Below, piece by piece: positions 16,096 to 25,886 of a stretch of DNA of 35,663 nucleotides. A program made the position numbers and the translations under genes. Source of the stretch: an uncultured Paracoccaceae bacterium (lineage in GTDB: Bacteria > Pseudomonadota > Alphaproteobacteria > Rhodobacterales > Rhodobacteraceae); NCBI GenBank assembly GCA_937995865.1, contig CALKJA010000044.1, positions 1 to 35,663 of the forward strand, written 5' to 3'. A model generated the notes under the pieces. That model ran no database searches. It was given only the letters and a program-made list of their open reading frames with translations, and was not told where the DNA came from. How positions within the stretch are numbered: the first letter of the stretch is position 1; every line of letters begins with the position of its first letter.

Positions 16096-17301
16096 ATGAC
16101 CCCCGAGCGGTTTCAAACCCTCCCGGATGCGACGTGGCCGCGTTTGCGCGCGCTGCTGGATGCGCATCAGCCGGGAGACACACCAGTTAATATGACCATT
16201 GGGGAGCCCAAGCACCCCTTTCCAGACTGGTTGCCGGATATGTTGGCCAGCCATGCCGAAGGGTGGGGCAAGTATCCCGATAATTATGGCTTGCCTGAAT
16301 TGCGGGGTGCGATCTCCAATTGGATCGGCCAACGCTACGGCGTCTCGTTGGATCCTGAGACGCAGGTCATGGCCTTGAACGGGACGCGCGAAGGGCTGTT
16401 TAGCGCAGCTTTGGCTTTGTCTCCGGATCACAAAGGCGGGCGACCTGCGGTTTTGCTGCCAAACCCCTTCTATCCGGTTTATGGGGTTGCCGCGCTTGCT
16501 GCTGGGGCTGAACCCTTCTACGTGCCCGCAACGGAAGAAACCGGGCATCTGCCGGACTACGAAAATTTGCCGGAAGATGTGCTGGCGCGGACAACCATTG
16601 CTTATGTCTGTTCGCCTGCAAACCCGCAGGGCACCGTTGCGGATGAAAGCTATTGGCGGCGTCTGTTGGCGTTGGCTGAGCGCTATGATTTCCGCATCTT
16701 CAGCGATGAGTGTTATTCCGAGATCTACCGAACAACCCCGCCGCCGGGCGCGTTGGAAATGGCGGATAAATATGGCGCAGACCCAGAACGCGTTGTTGTT
16801 TTCCATTCTTTGTCCAAACGCTCCAATCTTCCGGGGCTGCGTTCCGGTTTTGTGGCTGGCGGTCCGAAATCCATGATCGAAATCAAACGGCTGCGCGCAT
16901 TGGCAGGAGCACCTTTGCCCAACCCGGTGCAGCATGTGAGCGCTGCCGTTTGGGCGGACGAGGCCCACGTTGTGGCCAACCGGCAACAATATTCTGACAA
17001 ATTTAGACAAGCTGACCACATTTTTGCCGGGTTTGAGGGCTACCAAAGCCCTGACGCGGGATTTTTTCTGTGGCTGAAGGTTGGCGATGGCGAGCAGGTC
17101 GCGCTGGATCTTTGGACGGCCACAGGCGTGCGCACCCTACCGGGAGCGTATTTGAGCCGCAGCGTGAACGGGACAAACCCGGGCGCAAACTATATCCGGG
17201 TGGCTTTGGTCGCCCCAATGAATGAGATGGTCGAAGGTCTTACTCGCCTTCGCACACATCTTGAAAAGACGAATACCGGTCAAACGAACGGGCGAGGCTG
17301 A
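16096..17301 (+). CDS. PLP-dependent class I aminotransferase, DapC-like
   Basis: This 401-residue fold-type I aminotransferase has Asn176 in PANPQGT, Asp204 and Tyr207 in [13 protein letters not shown] lysine 241 in [16 protein letters not shown], and a C-terminal Arg in NYIRVALV. The wording [15 protein letters not shown] and [10 protein letters not shown] matches proteins annotated as succinyldiaminopimelate aminotransferases (DapC, lysine and peptidoglycan synthesis), but aspartate aminotransferases are close. It is followed four bases later by ftsK, so the pair is probably co-transcribed. The ribosome binding site is weak (GAGG 13 bases upstream). A long reverse-strand open frame across it is judged a shadow. 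Confidence 0.85.
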   Translation: MTPERFQTLPDATWPRLRALLDAHQPGDTPVNMTIGEPKHPFPDWLPDMLASHAEGWGKYPDNYGLPELRGAISNWIGQRYGVSLDPETQVMALNGTREGLFSAALALSPDHKGGRPAVLLPNPFYPVYGVAALAAGAEPFYVPATEETGHLPDYENLPEDVLARTTIAYVCSPANPQGTVADESYWRRLLALAERYDFRIFSDECYSEIYRTTPPPGALEMADKYGADPERVVVFHSLSKRSNLPGLRSGFVAGGPKSMIEIKRLRALAGAPLPNPVQHVSAAVWADEAHVVANRQQYSDKFRQADHIFAGFEGYQSPDAGFFLWLKVGDGEQVALDLWTATGVRTLPGAYLSRSVNGTNPGANYIRVALVAPMNEMVEGLTRLRTHLEKTNTGQTNGRG

Positions 17302-17305
17302 GCAC

Positions 17306-20300
17306 ATGGCATACCAAACACACGGGCGTGACCCGCTTCTTGACAGTAACATGCAAGCCGCGCTTGAGCGGCGCGGGCGTGAATTGATTGGAATCGGTCT
17401 TGTTGTACTGGGCCTTATGGCAGCGATGATGATTGTCTCGTATTCGCCAGATGATCCAAACTGGATGGTGGCAACGGATGCTCCGGTGCAGAACTGGTTG
17501 GGCCGCATGGGCGCTTCCTTGGCGGCGCCACTCTTCATGATTATCGGTTGGGGCGCATTTGGTATTGCGATCCTGTTCACAGTCTGGGGACTGCGTGTTG
17601 GATTTAATTGGGGTAAAGAACGGGCCGTCTCTCGTCTGATCTTCGCGCCAATCGCTTTGGCTTTGGCTTCTGTCTATGCGGCGACTCTGGCACCAGCTGC
17701 GGGCTGGTCACATTCCTTTGGTCTCGGCGGTCTGTTTGGCGATACTGTTTTGCTTGTCATTCTTGAGGTTATTCCGGGCACCGCCGCATTGGGCGCGAAG
17801 TTGATTTCGCTGATCGCTGGGGCTGCAATTCTTGGACTTGGCGCATTTGTTCTGGGCTTCACTTGGCCTGAGATTTACCGCCTGTCGCGTTGGATGGTTC
17901 TTGGCTTGGTGTTGATCTACGCCTACGCCATGAAAGCGTTGGGACAAGGTGCGCGTATGGGTGCTCGGGCAACATCTGTTGCGGCTCAGGCTACTTCAAC
18001 AGTAGCCCACAATATTCATGCCCAAAGGCAAGCACATGCGCAGGCCTGCGCTGAGCAAAAAGCGAATGATGAACAATTGCGCGCGCAGCACCTTGCTAAG
18101 GCAAATGCACATGAAGAGGCTGAAAAGCAGCGTGTTGCCCAAGTCATCCGGGCCAATCGTGCAGCAGGTCTGCCTGCAGCGTCCGTCACGATGCAGCCTG
18201 AACCGGAAATGGGTTTTGACGAACCTGATCCGGTCCTTGATTCCTATTATGATGAGCCGACCGTCAACGCAGAGCCTAAAAGCCGTTTGCGGGGTCTTGT
18301 CCCGTCGCTTCTTAAACGCGAACCAGAAACAGTCGCAATGCCGGCTCCCGAGCTGGTGAGCCATGAGCCAAACTTTGAAGATGAGTTGCCGGAAACCTCT
18401 GAAGATCGCCTCCGCTCAAAGATCGCAAAGGCGATCCGCACCCGGAGCCGGGTCGAGCCGCCGCTGACCGCAGCATATGCGGCTAAGACCAATCCTGCAC
18501 CGCAGCAGCAAACGGTCGCCAGCACAGCCCCGCTGCGCGAGGAGCCGAGCATGACCCGTTCTGCTCGAGCGCCTGCACCGACATACGCGCCAGAGACAAT
18601 CCCGGCTGCCCAGCCTTTTGAAAGCGTTCCCACCGAAGCCGCTTTGGATCTGTCTGCGTTTGTTCCACCTGCACCGTCGGAAATTCAAAACCCGGTCGCA
18701 AAGCCTGCGGCACCTGCATTCGAACCTGAGCTGCCCAAAGAAATGGTGGATATTCCGACGGCTCTTTCAGACGTCGCCGAAATTCCTGAAGAGTCGGTTG
18801 CGAATATGGCCACGCCACATTCGCCGATCCCCGAGGTAACACTCCCGCCGATACCAGTTCCAGAGCCTAAGAAGGTTGTCCAACACCCAACAAAGAAAAA
18901 GATGCAACCGTCCGTTCGTGCTAAGGCAGAAGCGCAACCTGATCTTAAGTTTGAAGACACGCGTCCGTTGTATGAACATCCCCCGCTTTCGTTGCTGGAA
19001 AACCCGATTCAAATCGAGCGGCACCATTTGAGCGATGAATCTTTGGAAGAGAACGCTCGCATGCTGGAAAGCGTGTTGGACGACTATGGTGTGAAGGGTG
19101 AAATCGTTTCCGTGCGGCCCGGCCCTGTGGTCACAATGTATGAGCTTGAGCCTGCGCCAGGTCTCAAAGCATCGCGTGTTATTGGCCTGTCCGATGATAT
19201 TGCGCGATCTATGTCGGCGTTGTCTGCGCGTGTATCAACGGTTCCAGGCCGCTCTGTGATTGGGATCGAATTGCCTAATGTGAACCGCGAAAAAGTGGTG
19301 CTTCGCGAGATGCTCTCTGGTCGTGATTTTGGTGATACAAACATGCGGCTTCCGCTCGCGCTTGGTAAAGATATCGGTGGCGACCCTGTCGTCGCTAACC
19401 TTGCCAAAATGCCCCACCTTTTGATTGCGGGGACAACCGGTTCGGGTAAGTCTGTTGCGATCAATACAATGATTTTGTCGCTGCTTTATAAGCTGACGCC
19501 TGAAGAATGCCGTTTGATCATGATCGATCCCAAGATGCTTGAACTCAGCGTCTATGACGGCATCCCACATCTTCTTAGCCCTGTTGTAACGGATCCCAAA
19601 AAGGCTGTGGTCGCCCTGAAGTGGACCGTGGGTGAGATGGAAGAGCGCTATCGCAAGATGTCCAAGATGGGCGTCCGCAATATCGAGGGCTATAATTCGC
19701 GTGTCGCGGATGCGCTTGAAAAGGATGAGATGTTCAGTCGTACGGTCCAGACCGGATTTGACGATGAAAGCGGCGAACCAATCTTCGAAACCGAAGAATT
19801 TGCCCCTGAAAAGCTGCCCTATATCGTGGTTATCGTCGATGAGATGGCCGATCTGATGATGGTTGCAGGCAAAGAGATTGAAGCCTGCATTCAAAGGCTT
19901 GCTCAGATGGCGCGGGCAAGCGGTATTCACCTGATTATGGCCACCCAGCGGCCTTCGGTCGATGTGATCACCGGCACAATCAAGGCAAACTTCCCAACGC
20001 GGATTTCGTTTCAGGTCACGTCCAAAGTCGACAGCCGGACGATCCTTGGTGAGATGGGTGCTGAGCAACTGCTGGGGATGGGCGATATGCTATATATGGC
20101 AGGTGGGGCGAAGATCTCCCGCGTGCATGGGCCTTTCTGCTCAGATGAGGAGGTCGAAGAGATTGTCAATTTCCTCAAGGGTTACGGCCCACCGGACTAT
20201 ATCGGCGGCGTCGTCGACGGGCCTTCGGACGGCAAGGAAAGCGATATCGACCTTGTTCTTGGTCTTGGTGGGAATACCGATCAGGAAGATGCGATGTATG

Positions 20301-20476
20301 ACACGGCTGTGGCGATCGTAATGAAGGATCGCAAATGCTCCACCTCGTATATCCAACGGAAACTGGCGATTGGGTATAACAAGGCCGCGCGTCTTGTGGA
20401 GCAAATGGAAGATCAGGGGATCGTTTCCCCAGCCAACCATGTGGGCAAGCGAGAGATCTTGGTACCGGAGCAGTGA
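17306..20476 (+). CDS. ftsK: DNA translocase FtsK
   Basis: This 1056-residue protein pumps chromosome dimers at the septum and activates XerCD. The N-terminal ~210 residues hold about four to five membrane segments ([19 protein letters not shown] is the first). A long Pro/Glu/Ala-rich linker of about 400 residues follows. The motor has Walker A GTTGSGKS near residues 709-716, Walker [13 protein letters not shown] near 840 and [13 protein letters not shown]. The C-terminal gamma winged helix ([24 protein letters not shown]) reads KOPS sites. The ATG at 17306 has GAGG eight bases upstream; a longer frame overlapping the aminotransferase is rejected. Its stop overlaps the next gene (GTGA). Confidence 0.96.
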   Translation: MAYQTHGRDPLLDSNMQAALERRGRELIGIGLVVLGLMAAMMIVSYSPDDPNWMVATDAPVQNWLGRMGASLAAPLFMIIGWGAFGIAILFTVWGLRVGFNWGKERAVSRLIFAPIALALASVYAATLAPAAGWSHSFGLGGLFGDTVLLVILEVIPGTAALGAKLISLIAGAAILGLGAFVLGFTWPEIYRLSRWMVLGLVLIYAYAMKALGQGARMGARATSVAAQATSTVAHNIHAQRQAHAQACAEQKANDEQLRAQHLAKANAHEEAEKQRVAQVIRANRAAGLPAASVTMQPEPEMGFDEPDPVLDSYYDEPTVNAEPKSRLRGLVPSLLKREPETVAMPAPELVSHEPNFEDELPETSEDRLRSKIAKAIRTRSRVEPPLTAAYAAKTNPAPQQQTVASTAPLREEPSMTRSARAPAPTYAPETIPAAQPFESVPTEAALDLSAFVPPAPSEIQNPVAKPAAPAFEPELPKEMVDIPTALSDVAEIPEESVANMATPHSPIPEVTLPPIPVPEPKKVVQHPTKKKMQPSVRAKAEAQPDLKFEDTRPLYEHPPLSLLENPIQIERHHLSDESLEENARMLESVLDDYGVKGEIVSVRPGPVVTMYELEPAPGLKASRVIGLSDDIARSMSALSARVSTVPGRSVIGIELPNVNREKVVLREMLSGRDFGDTNMRLPLALGKDIGGDPVVANLAKMPHLLIAGTTGSGKSVAINTMILSLLYKLTPEECRLIMIDPKMLELSVYDGIPHLLSPVVTDPKKAVVALKWTVGEMEERYRKMSKMGVRNIEGYNSRVADALEKDEMFSRTVQTGFDDESGEPIFETEEFAPEKLPYIVVIVDEMADLMMVAGKEIEACIQRLAQMARASGIHLIMATQRPSVDVITGTIKANFPTRISFQVTSKVDSRTILGEMGAEQLLGMGDMLYMAGGAKISRVHGPFCSDEEVEEIVNFLKGYGPPDYIGGVVDGPSDGKESDIDLVLGLGGNTDQEDAMYDTAVAIVMKDRKCSTSYIQRKLAIGYNKAARLVEQMEDQGIVSPANHVGKREILVPEQ

Positions 20477-21024
20477 AGCTTGCGTTTGCGTCGATTGCCC
20501 TCGTTGCCCTCTTAGGGTGCCGTGATCAGATCGCGCCGGACTTGACCATTGGGCTGGATGAGGTGGCAGGTCAGTCAGAACCCGTCCGCTTTACACGTCG
20601 CGCGCTAGCCAACAGCTTTCCCGGGTTTGAGATCGCAGCTGAGCACTACCCCGTGCCGCACCAAATGGGCCGCGAGGTCTTTGAGCTGCGTACGGGTGAG
20701 ACCGTCGCCTTTTGGGCGGATGTGGGGCAGGAAGAGATTTACACCTTCTCTGTATTTACAAACACACCTTTGGTGACCGGGCCGCATGGGCTTCAGGTCG
20801 GTTTGACCAAATTCGGAGATGTCGACGCGCAGGTTCTAGGGGAGTGCGGGATTGGCTGGAATGAGCTCTCGAAGCATTTGGTCTGCCTGAATGGCACGTT
20901 CCGCACGCTCTTTTTGTCGCTGGACCGCACGGTAGTTATTGGCGAGCCCGAGATGATGCCTCAGGATCCTAATGGATTAGTCCTGTCGGAGATGCGAAAA
21001 TATTTCCGACGCCCTGTACAGTAG
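20473..21024 (+). CDS. Small predicted lipoprotein, function unknown
   Basis: This 183-residue protein starts with GTG overlapping the ftsK stop (GTGA), so it is translationally coupled to it. The N-terminus [15 protein letters not shown] is a type II signal peptide with the lipobox LLGC and lipid-bearing Cys16. The rest contains [20 protein letters not shown] and later [18 protein letters not shown] with two cysteines that could pair. It recalls the DUF1131-type lipoproteins that have a repeated ANSFPGF-like start, but that assignment is not certain. Its place between ftsK and lolA suggests an envelope role. Confidence 0.75.
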   Translation: MKLAFASIALVALLGCRDQIAPDLTIGLDEVAGQSEPVRFTRRALANSFPGFEIAAEHYPVPHQMGREVFELRTGETVAFWADVGQEEIYTFSVFTNTPLVTGPHGLQVGLTKFGDVDAQVLGECGIGWNELSKHLVCLNGTFRTLFLSLDRTVVIGEPEMMPQDPNGLVLSEMRKYFRRPVQ

Positions 21025-21029
21025 CCAGA

Positions 21030-21049
21030 AACCGCCACTGGAGGCGGTT
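21030..21049 (+). terminator. Hairpin after the lipoprotein gene
   Basis: AACCGCC and GGCGGTT form a perfect seven-pair stem around a six-base loop just past the stop codon. No T-run follows, so it may be a weak terminator or an mRNA 3' end stabiliser. Confidence 0.45.
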
Positions 21050-21121
21050 GTTATCGCATAACACTCGGCAAACCGCGCAGCTGTGCCTATGTATCATAAA
21101 GAATAAAAACGAGGTGTTCCT

Positions 21122-21733
21122 ATGGGTCTTACACGACGCAGCATGATCGCAGGCAGTGCGGCACTGACGGCCAGTTTGGCTGCGCCCGCAATGGCACAAC
21201 AACGCATCCCCTTGAATGATCTCAGCGCGTATCTGAATGCCCTGAAATCTGCAAAGGGGACATTTACACAGGTCACTAGCCAAGGTGATGTCTCAACCGG
21301 AACGATTTATATCAAGCGCCCCGGCCGTGTCCGGTTTGAGTACAATCCTCCTGAGCGTGCAATGGTGATTGCGGGCGGTGGATCGCTCGCGGTATTTGAT
21401 CCACGTTCTGATGAACCAACGCGCTATCCCCTGGGGCAAACGCCACTCTCCATCATTCTTGCAAGGAATGTGAATCTTGGTCGCGCGAATATGGTCACAG
21501 GGCATTCGGTTGATGGCCAAACAACGGTGGTTCGGGCGCAGGATCCTGAGAACCCGGAATACGGGTCCATTGATCTGGTCTTTACCGCAAGCCCGGTTGA
21601 GCTGCGCAAGTGGGTGATCAACGATGGTGACGGCAGCTCAACGACAGTGATCCTTGGTGATCTTGATCGCAGTGTCCGTGTGCCGGAACGCCTGTTCAAC
21701 ATCATCGCTGAAACGCGCGATTGGGCCGGGTGA
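21122..21733 (+). CDS. lolA: Outer-membrane lipoprotein carrier protein LolA
   Basis: This 203-residue periplasmic carrier takes lipoproteins from LolCDE to the outer membrane. The mature part carries AKGTFTQVTSQGD, GTIYIKRPGRVRFEYNPPE and NVNLGRANMV, typical LolA beta-sheet motifs. A signal peptide of about 25 residues starts MGLTRRSMIAGSAALT and ends APAMA before QQR; the twin-arginine TRRSM is unusual because LolA normally goes through Sec. GAGG nine bases before the ATG supports the start. It is the third gene of an ftsK-lipoprotein-lolA group. Confidence 0.92.
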   Translation: MGLTRRSMIAGSAALTASLAAPAMAQQRIPLNDLSAYLNALKSAKGTFTQVTSQGDVSTGTIYIKRPGRVRFEYNPPERAMVIAGGGSLAVFDPRSDEPTRYPLGQTPLSIILARNVNLGRANMVTGHSVDGQTTVVRAQDPENPEYGSIDLVFTASPVELRKWVINDGDGSSTTVILGDLDRSVRVPERLFNIIAETRDWAG

Positions 21734-21771
21734 TCCTACAATCATCCGATCCATTCGCACGTTTGCCAACG

Positions 21772-21796
21772 CCAAGAGCCTCTTGAAGGCTCTTGG
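21772..21796. terminator. Bidirectional hairpin between lolA and the convergent lipoprotein gene
   Basis: CCAAGAGCC and GGCTCTTGG form a perfect nine-pair stem with a seven-base loop between two convergent genes. The T-richness that follows is poor on both strands (CAGATTTTCC on +), but the position favours a shared terminator. Confidence 0.6.
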
Positions 21797-21800
21797 AACA

Positions 21801-22388
21801 TCAGATTTTCCGGCAACCTTTGAGTTGTTGATGATACATCACTGAGCGGTCGCCGACCTCTCCTGCGATGCGCATTAACCACGGCTTGCCGCGATAGGTG
21901 CCGCGGCGGTATCCGGTGCGTCCGTCGTGATACGCAAGATACTGATTGGTCGCGTCGGATACTGGAATGCCAAGCTGCTCTTCAGATTGCTTCATATACC
22001 AGCCCATGAAATCCGTCGCATGGCGAATGTTATCGCGTCTTGAACCCGCACCGCCTTGAAGCTGGACATATTCTTCCCATGTCGCGTCAAGCGCCTGACT
22101 GTAACCGAATGCAGAAGATTGGCGCCCAATAGGCAGCACACCCAATTTATATCGGAAAGGTGTGCGGGCATCGGAGATGAACTTGCTCTCCTGATAAATC
22201 GTCGCCATTTGTACGGCGACGGGCACGCCGTATTTCTTCTCACTCGCCTTAAAGGCGCGTAGGTATCCGGGGCGCTCGTTCAGTATGGCACAGGCATTGT
22301 CCAACTCACGCGGAGCTTTGCCTGATCCGCCCCCGGCACAGCTGGCCAAAAGCATCAAAACGATTAGTGCGCGAAGGGTTCTGCTCAT
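21801..22388 (-). CDS. Lytic transglycosylase-like (SLT-fold) lipoprotein
   Basis: This protein of about 195 residues starts MSRTLRALIVLMLLASC, a lipoprotein signal with Cys17. The lysozyme-like fold is seen in VAVQMATIYQESKFISDA, where Glu67 would be the catalytic acid, followed by AFGYSQALDATWEEY and ATDFMGWYMKQSEEQLGI. Such proteins cleave the glycan strands of peptidoglycan. An in-frame GTG three codons upstream (at 22397) is an alternative start; GAGG lies only three bases before the chosen ATG. The gene lies downstream of the AEC permease gene on the same strand. Confidence 0.88.
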   Translation of the reverse strand: MSRTLRALIVLMLLASCAGGGSGKAPRELDNACAILNERPGYLRAFKASEKKYGVPVAVQMATIYQESKFISDARTPFRYKLGVLPIGRQSSAFGYSQALDATWEEYVQLQGGAGSRRDNIRHATDFMGWYMKQSEEQLGIPVSDATNQYLAYHDGRTGYRRGTYRGKPWLMRIAGEVGDRSVMYHQQLKGCRKI

Positions 22389-22433
22389 TGGCCTCACTCG
22401 CTATGTAGTCTTTTATTTTGCGAACATATTAGC

Positions 22434-22457
22434 TGATTTCCTTCGCTGTGGAAATCA
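22434..22457 (-). terminator. Hairpin after the AEC permease gene
   Basis: TGATTTCC and GGAAATCA form a perfect eight-pair stem with an eight-base loop, 13 bases beyond the permease stop codon. A T-run is missing, so confidence in termination is modest. Confidence 0.45.
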
Positions 22458-22470
22458 CGATTTTGAGGTC

Positions 22471-23352
22471 TCAGAGCACAACGGCGAGAATCAGCGGAAG
22501 CGTAATGATCGAAAGCGCTGTAGTAACGACGACAAGCCCGGCTACGGATTGTGCATCCGCGCCATACTTTTCAGCGATCAGATAAGAGGTCACAGCAGCC
22601 GGGGCACCGAATTGCAGCACCAAAATCCCGAAAGGCATATGCGCCAAGCCAAAAGTTGCGCCAACAGCTGCAGCAACTCCTACGCAAATCGCGATCTTGA
22701 GCACAGACAGAAGTGTCGCGCGGCCAATATTCGATGGGCTAATCCGGGCGATTGCGACGCCAAGTGTGATCAGCATTAAGGGGATACCCATTTGCCCAAT
22801 CAGCGTTAGCGTGTTTGTAAAGACCTCTGGGGTCTTCCACCCTTGCCATAAGAACAGGGCCCCAAGGACAGTAGCGCCAACCATTGGTTCCTTGATCAGA
22901 GTTAACGGATTTGAGGATCGCGAAACCATGCCAACTCCGACTGTGAATCCGAAAATGGTAGAAACAGCAAAAACTGGAACAGCAAAAGCCAGCCCTTCAG
23001 GGCCATATGCGAAAAAGGCGAGTGGCAGACCAATATTGCCGGTGTTGCTCATTACCAATGGCGCATGCCATGTGCGTTGATCCAGTCGCCCCGCGCTCAC
23101 AAGCCCCCACATCACAGCCGTCAGGATCGCGTAAATAACCACCGTTGCTATTGTAACCTGCGACAGAGCTGCGGGGGATACGTCTGTCTCCATCAACGCC
23201 ACAAAGATCAGCGCTGGGATGGCCACGGACATGGCCAGCCGAGTAACAAACTCAACCCGGTATTCAAGCCCCAGCTTGACCCAGGCCAATCCAATAGCCG
23301 CCAAAGCAAAAACCGGCGCAACAATCTCAAGCACTGTCAGGGCAAGGTTCAC
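22471..23352 (-). CDS. AEC-family (auxin efflux carrier-like) permease
   Basis: This 293-residue membrane protein has about ten hydrophobic segments in two groups of five. Typical AEC wording is seen in PLVMSNTGNIGLPLAFFAYG (about residues 98-117), IGQMGIPLMLITLGVAIARI and APAAVTSYLIAEKYG near the end. Members export small organic anions such as malate, malonate or auxin; the substrate is unknown. The GTG start has GGAAA six bases upstream. The gene is divergent from hspQ. Confidence 0.9.
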   Translation of the reverse strand: MNLALTVLEIVAPVFALAAIGLAWVKLGLEYRVEFVTRLAMSVAIPALIFVALMETDVSPAALSQVTIATVVIYAILTAVMWGLVSAGRLDQRTWHAPLVMSNTGNIGLPLAFFAYGPEGLAFAVPVFAVSTIFGFTVGVGMVSRSSNPLTLIKEPMVGATVLGALFLWQGWKTPEVFTNTLTLIGQMGIPLMLITLGVAIARISPSNIGRATLLSVLKIAICVGVAAAVGATFGLAHMPFGILVLQFGAPAAVTSYLIAEKYGADAQSVAGLVVVTTALSIITLPLILAVVL

Positions 23353-23435
23353 ACAGTGTTTCCTTGGGTTTTTCTTAGAATCATCGGTATATACCCCCCT
23401 GAGCGCGCGGGATACGCGCCAAAAGGAATGACTCT

Positions 23436-23762
23436 ATGCTGAAACAGCGCGCGAAATACCATTTGGGGCAAGTCGTCCGGCATAAAAAGCACCCGTTCCG
23501 TGGTGTGGTTTTTGACGTTGATCCAGAATTCTCCAACACTGAAGAGTGGTACGATGCTATCCCAGAGGATAGCCGCCCGCGCAAGGAACAGCCTTTTTAT
23601 CACCTGCTCGCGGAGAATGATCAAAGCTACTATGTGGCTTACGTCTCTGAGCAGAATCTTGTTGCTGACTATTCTGGCGAGCCTGTGGATCACCCCGACA
23701 TTCCGGACCTTTTTGGACCATTCGAAGATGGTGGATACCCTCTTCAGTTTCAAATGAACTGA
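23436..23762 (+). CDS. hspQ: Heat shock protein HspQ
   Basis: This 108-residue protein carries the HspQ/YccV domain: AKYHLGQVVRHKKHPFRGVVFDVDPEF, WYDAIPEDSRPRKEQPFYHLLAEND and YVAYVSEQNLV. In enterics HspQ is heat-induced, hemimethylated-DNA binding in older literature and a Lon specificity enhancer. The ATG has AGGA about eight bases upstream. The gene stands alone, divergent from the permease, with a repeat element past its 3' end. A heat-shock promoter is likely, but no clear sigma-32 site could be fixed by eye. Confidence 0.92.
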   Translation: MLKQRAKYHLGQVVRHKKHPFRGVVFDVDPEFSNTEEWYDAIPEDSRPRKEQPFYHLLAENDQSYYVAYVSEQNLVADYSGEPVDHPDIPDLFGPFEDGGYPLQFQMN

Positions 23763-23831
23763 CCTTTCGCATGCGGTCCAAAGCCTTCAGTGGGCGTTTC
23801 ATGGCACAATACATCACCATGTTGCTTTGCA

Positions 23832-23883
23832 TTTCACTTGTCTCAAAATACTCCGGGGAGTGTGAGGGGCTGGCCCCTCACCT
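23832..23883. repeat. Dispersed hairpin repeat, copy 2
   Basis: CTCAAAATACTCCGGGGAG leads into GTGAGGGGC/GCCCCTCAC (23862-23870 with 23873-23881). The head matches copy 1 nearly base for base. It sits between the convergent hspQ and gamma-glutamyltransferase genes and ends a few bases from the latter's stop codon. Confidence 0.75.
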
Positions 23884-23889
23884 GCTCAG

Positions 23890-25467
23890 TCAATAGCCAA
23901 GTGCGCAACCGTCTTTTCGCGGGTCTGATGCACCTTCAAGCACCCCATCTTCGCGGATTAAGATGGACTGCGCTCCTCCGATTGGGCCGTCCGGGATCGC
24001 AACGTTATGACCCCTTTCGGTTAGCTCGGAGCGGACTATATCGGGATAGCCTCTTTCTACCTTCATGATGCCTGCATCAAAAAAGGCCCGCGGCGCATCG
24101 ATGGCCGATTGAGCGTCCAATCCAAAATCAGTCATGTTGCTTACAAAACGCGCATGCCCGTTGGGCTGATACGCGCCACCCATGACACCAAATGGCATGA
24201 TAGTGCGCCCCGCTTTTTGAAGCATGCCGGGGATTATCGTATGCATAGGACGTTTCCCACCGGCAACCTCGTTCGGATGACCTTCTTCCAAAGTGAACCC
24301 TGCTCCGCGATTTTGGAAGAGTACGCCAAAATCATTGGAGGCTATGCCCGAGCCGAAGCTATGAAAGATCGAATAGATGAGAGAAACGCTCATGCGATCT
24401 TTGTCCACAACCGTAATGTAAATCGTGTCTTTATGGACCGCCTCAGAGACCGTAACTGGGTTGCTGATTGCGCATTTGGGATCGATGAGAGCGGCCAGAC
24501 TTGCAGCTGTTTCAGGCGCAAGCATATGGGCGAGGCGGGCAGTGTGATCGGGATCCGCGAGCATCCTATTGCGCGCGTCATATGCCAGTTTTGCGGCCTC
24601 GGCTTCTATGTGCGCGCGCTCGGTGCCAAAAGGGTCCATGCCAGCGATATTGAAATGCTTGAGCATGTTCAGCATCAAGATCGCAGTTGCGCCTTGTCCG
24701 TTCGGCGGGTGCTCTACTAGGTCGAGATCGGCATAGCTGCCACGTATCGGCGTTGTGTAGTCGCAAGCGGTGCCGGCAAAATCTTCAAGCGTGTGCGTGC
24801 CGCCCAACGCGTTGAGCGAATTCACCATGTCCTCGGCGACTTCGCCATCGTAAAACCCAGCGCGCCCATCCATTGCAATGCGGCGCAGAACTTCGGCTTG
24901 TTTTGGAGCGCGGAAAAGCTGCCCCGGCTGAGGTGCCTTGTTGTCAAAGCTGTATGCCGCTTTGGCGGAAGGATGCAGATTGCCCAAAGCCTCGGACCAA
25001 TCAAACGCAACGCGCGGCGCGACGGGAACACCGGCCTCAGCATAGTGGATGGCCGGGGCGAGGAGGGTTTTGAGGCCAAGCTTTCCATAGTCTTTTGAGA
25101 GTTTGCAGATTGCGTCAACCGCGCCAGGAATTGTCACAGCTGCCGCATCATAGAGCGGGACTTTGCTATGGCCCTGCTCGCGCAGTTTGGCAGCGGACAG
25201 GCCCGCAGGGGCACGGCCGGACCCATTCAACGCGACGATTTCGGCATCTTGATCGGGCGCAATCAGCGCAAAGAGATCGCCGCCGATGCCGGTCATTTGG
25301 GGCTCGCAGAACTCTAGTAAAACCGCACCAGCAAGTGCCGCATCCATCGCATTGCCGCCTGCTTCAAGCATCTGGATCGCAACTTTTGCAGCCAACGGGT
25401 GCGAGGTGGCGCACATCCCGGATGTTGACAAGACGGGCGAGCGCCCCGGCCTTTGAAAATCGCGCAT
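23890..25467 (-). CDS. Gamma-glutamyltransferase-family protein
   Basis: This 525-residue Ntn-hydrolase resembles gamma-glutamyltransferase, which transfers or hydrolyses the gamma-glutamyl group of glutathione-like compounds. The large-subunit part has AIQMLEAGGNAMDAALA, GIGGDLF and ELPPNGQG-like HPPNGQGATAI. The chain should self-cleave before Thr348 (DTIYITVVDKDRMSVS); the glycine loop of the small subunit reads FGSGIAS and KRPMHTIIP. No signal peptide is evident at the N-terminus, so it is probably cytoplasmic, as in the YwrD/soil-type subfamily. GGAGG six bases before the ATG fixes the start. Confidence 0.92.
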   Translation of the reverse strand: MRDFQRPGRSPVLSTSGMCATSHPLAAKVAIQMLEAGGNAMDAALAGAVLLEFCEPQMTGIGGDLFALIAPDQDAEIVALNGSGRAPAGLSAAKLREQGHSKVPLYDAAAVTIPGAVDAICKLSKDYGKLGLKTLLAPAIHYAEAGVPVAPRVAFDWSEALGNLHPSAKAAYSFDNKAPQPGQLFRAPKQAEVLRRIAMDGRAGFYDGEVAEDMVNSLNALGGTHTLEDFAGTACDYTTPIRGSYADLDLVEHPPNGQGATAILMLNMLKHFNIAGMDPFGTERAHIEAEAAKLAYDARNRMLADPDHTARLAHMLAPETAASLAALIDPKCAISNPVTVSEAVHKDTIYITVVDKDRMSVSLIYSIFHSFGSGIASNDFGVLFQNRGAGFTLEEGHPNEVAGGKRPMHTIIPGMLQKAGRTIMPFGVMGGAYQPNGHARFVSNMTDFGLDAQSAIDAPRAFFDAGIMKVERGYPDIVRSELTERGHNVAIPDGPIGGAQSILIREDGVLEGASDPRKDGCALGY

Positions 25468-25886
25468 CTCAATCCTCCATTTGATCGGTCGGACAGTAGC
25501 TCGCTTAAGCTAGGATACAATCCATTCGCGATTTATTCCTGCGATGAAGATTGCGGGTTGGCGGCGGCTTGTATGCAGATTCGCGCCAATATTAGCTCTA
25601 GCTATGCGTCAGTGGCGCAATGCATCTGGGAAAGGCCTCGGAATTTTTGTGCGGCCGTCAATATTCCTCGGCGTCGCGCAATGGGTGGGGGCTATTATAC
25701 ACGACGCCGAGATGAAGCTTCAAAGTAGCTACCCCTCTTCAATGACGGCGTTTCGCGGCAGAGCGGCGGAAGACTTGTGGCACCGAAGTGGCAAAGCGAG
25801 CATTTGGGGAAACAGAGTGTTTTGATTGGTGCAATGATCGCTGAGCACGGTTCGAAATCTGACCGTCAAACCGTTGGATGTTTCGG
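25468..25886. other. Intergenic region, no supported gene; one long hairpin
   Basis: These 419 bases lie upstream of the gamma-glutamyltransferase gene and downstream of the RsbW-like gene. A 93-codon open frame at 25544-25825 (+) has no ribosome binding site and uses codons rare in its neighbours (ATA, TTA, CTA, AGA), so it is not called. A perfect ten-pair inverted repeat, CTCGGCGTCG at 25667-25676 and CGACGCCGAG at 25702-25711, stands in the middle. The promoter of the reverse-strand gene should lie in this stretch, but no clear hexamers were found. Confidence 0.6.

Noticed and set aside
16093-17046. 317-codon reverse-strand open frame across the aminotransferase gene
   Set aside because: The + strand frame has a full set of aminotransferase motifs. 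The reverse product is rich in Arg, His and Cys with no domain, a usual shadow in GC-rich DNA.
19235-20068. 277-codon reverse-strand open frame across ftsK
   Set aside because: It lies opposite the conserved FtsK motor and shows no motif; it is a shadow.
25544-25825. 93-codon open frame on + strand (starts MKIAGWRRLV)
   Set aside because: There is no ribosome binding site, codon use is unlike its neighbours, and a strong hairpin lies within it. No family is recognised. It was left as intergenic, though a relic cannot be excluded.
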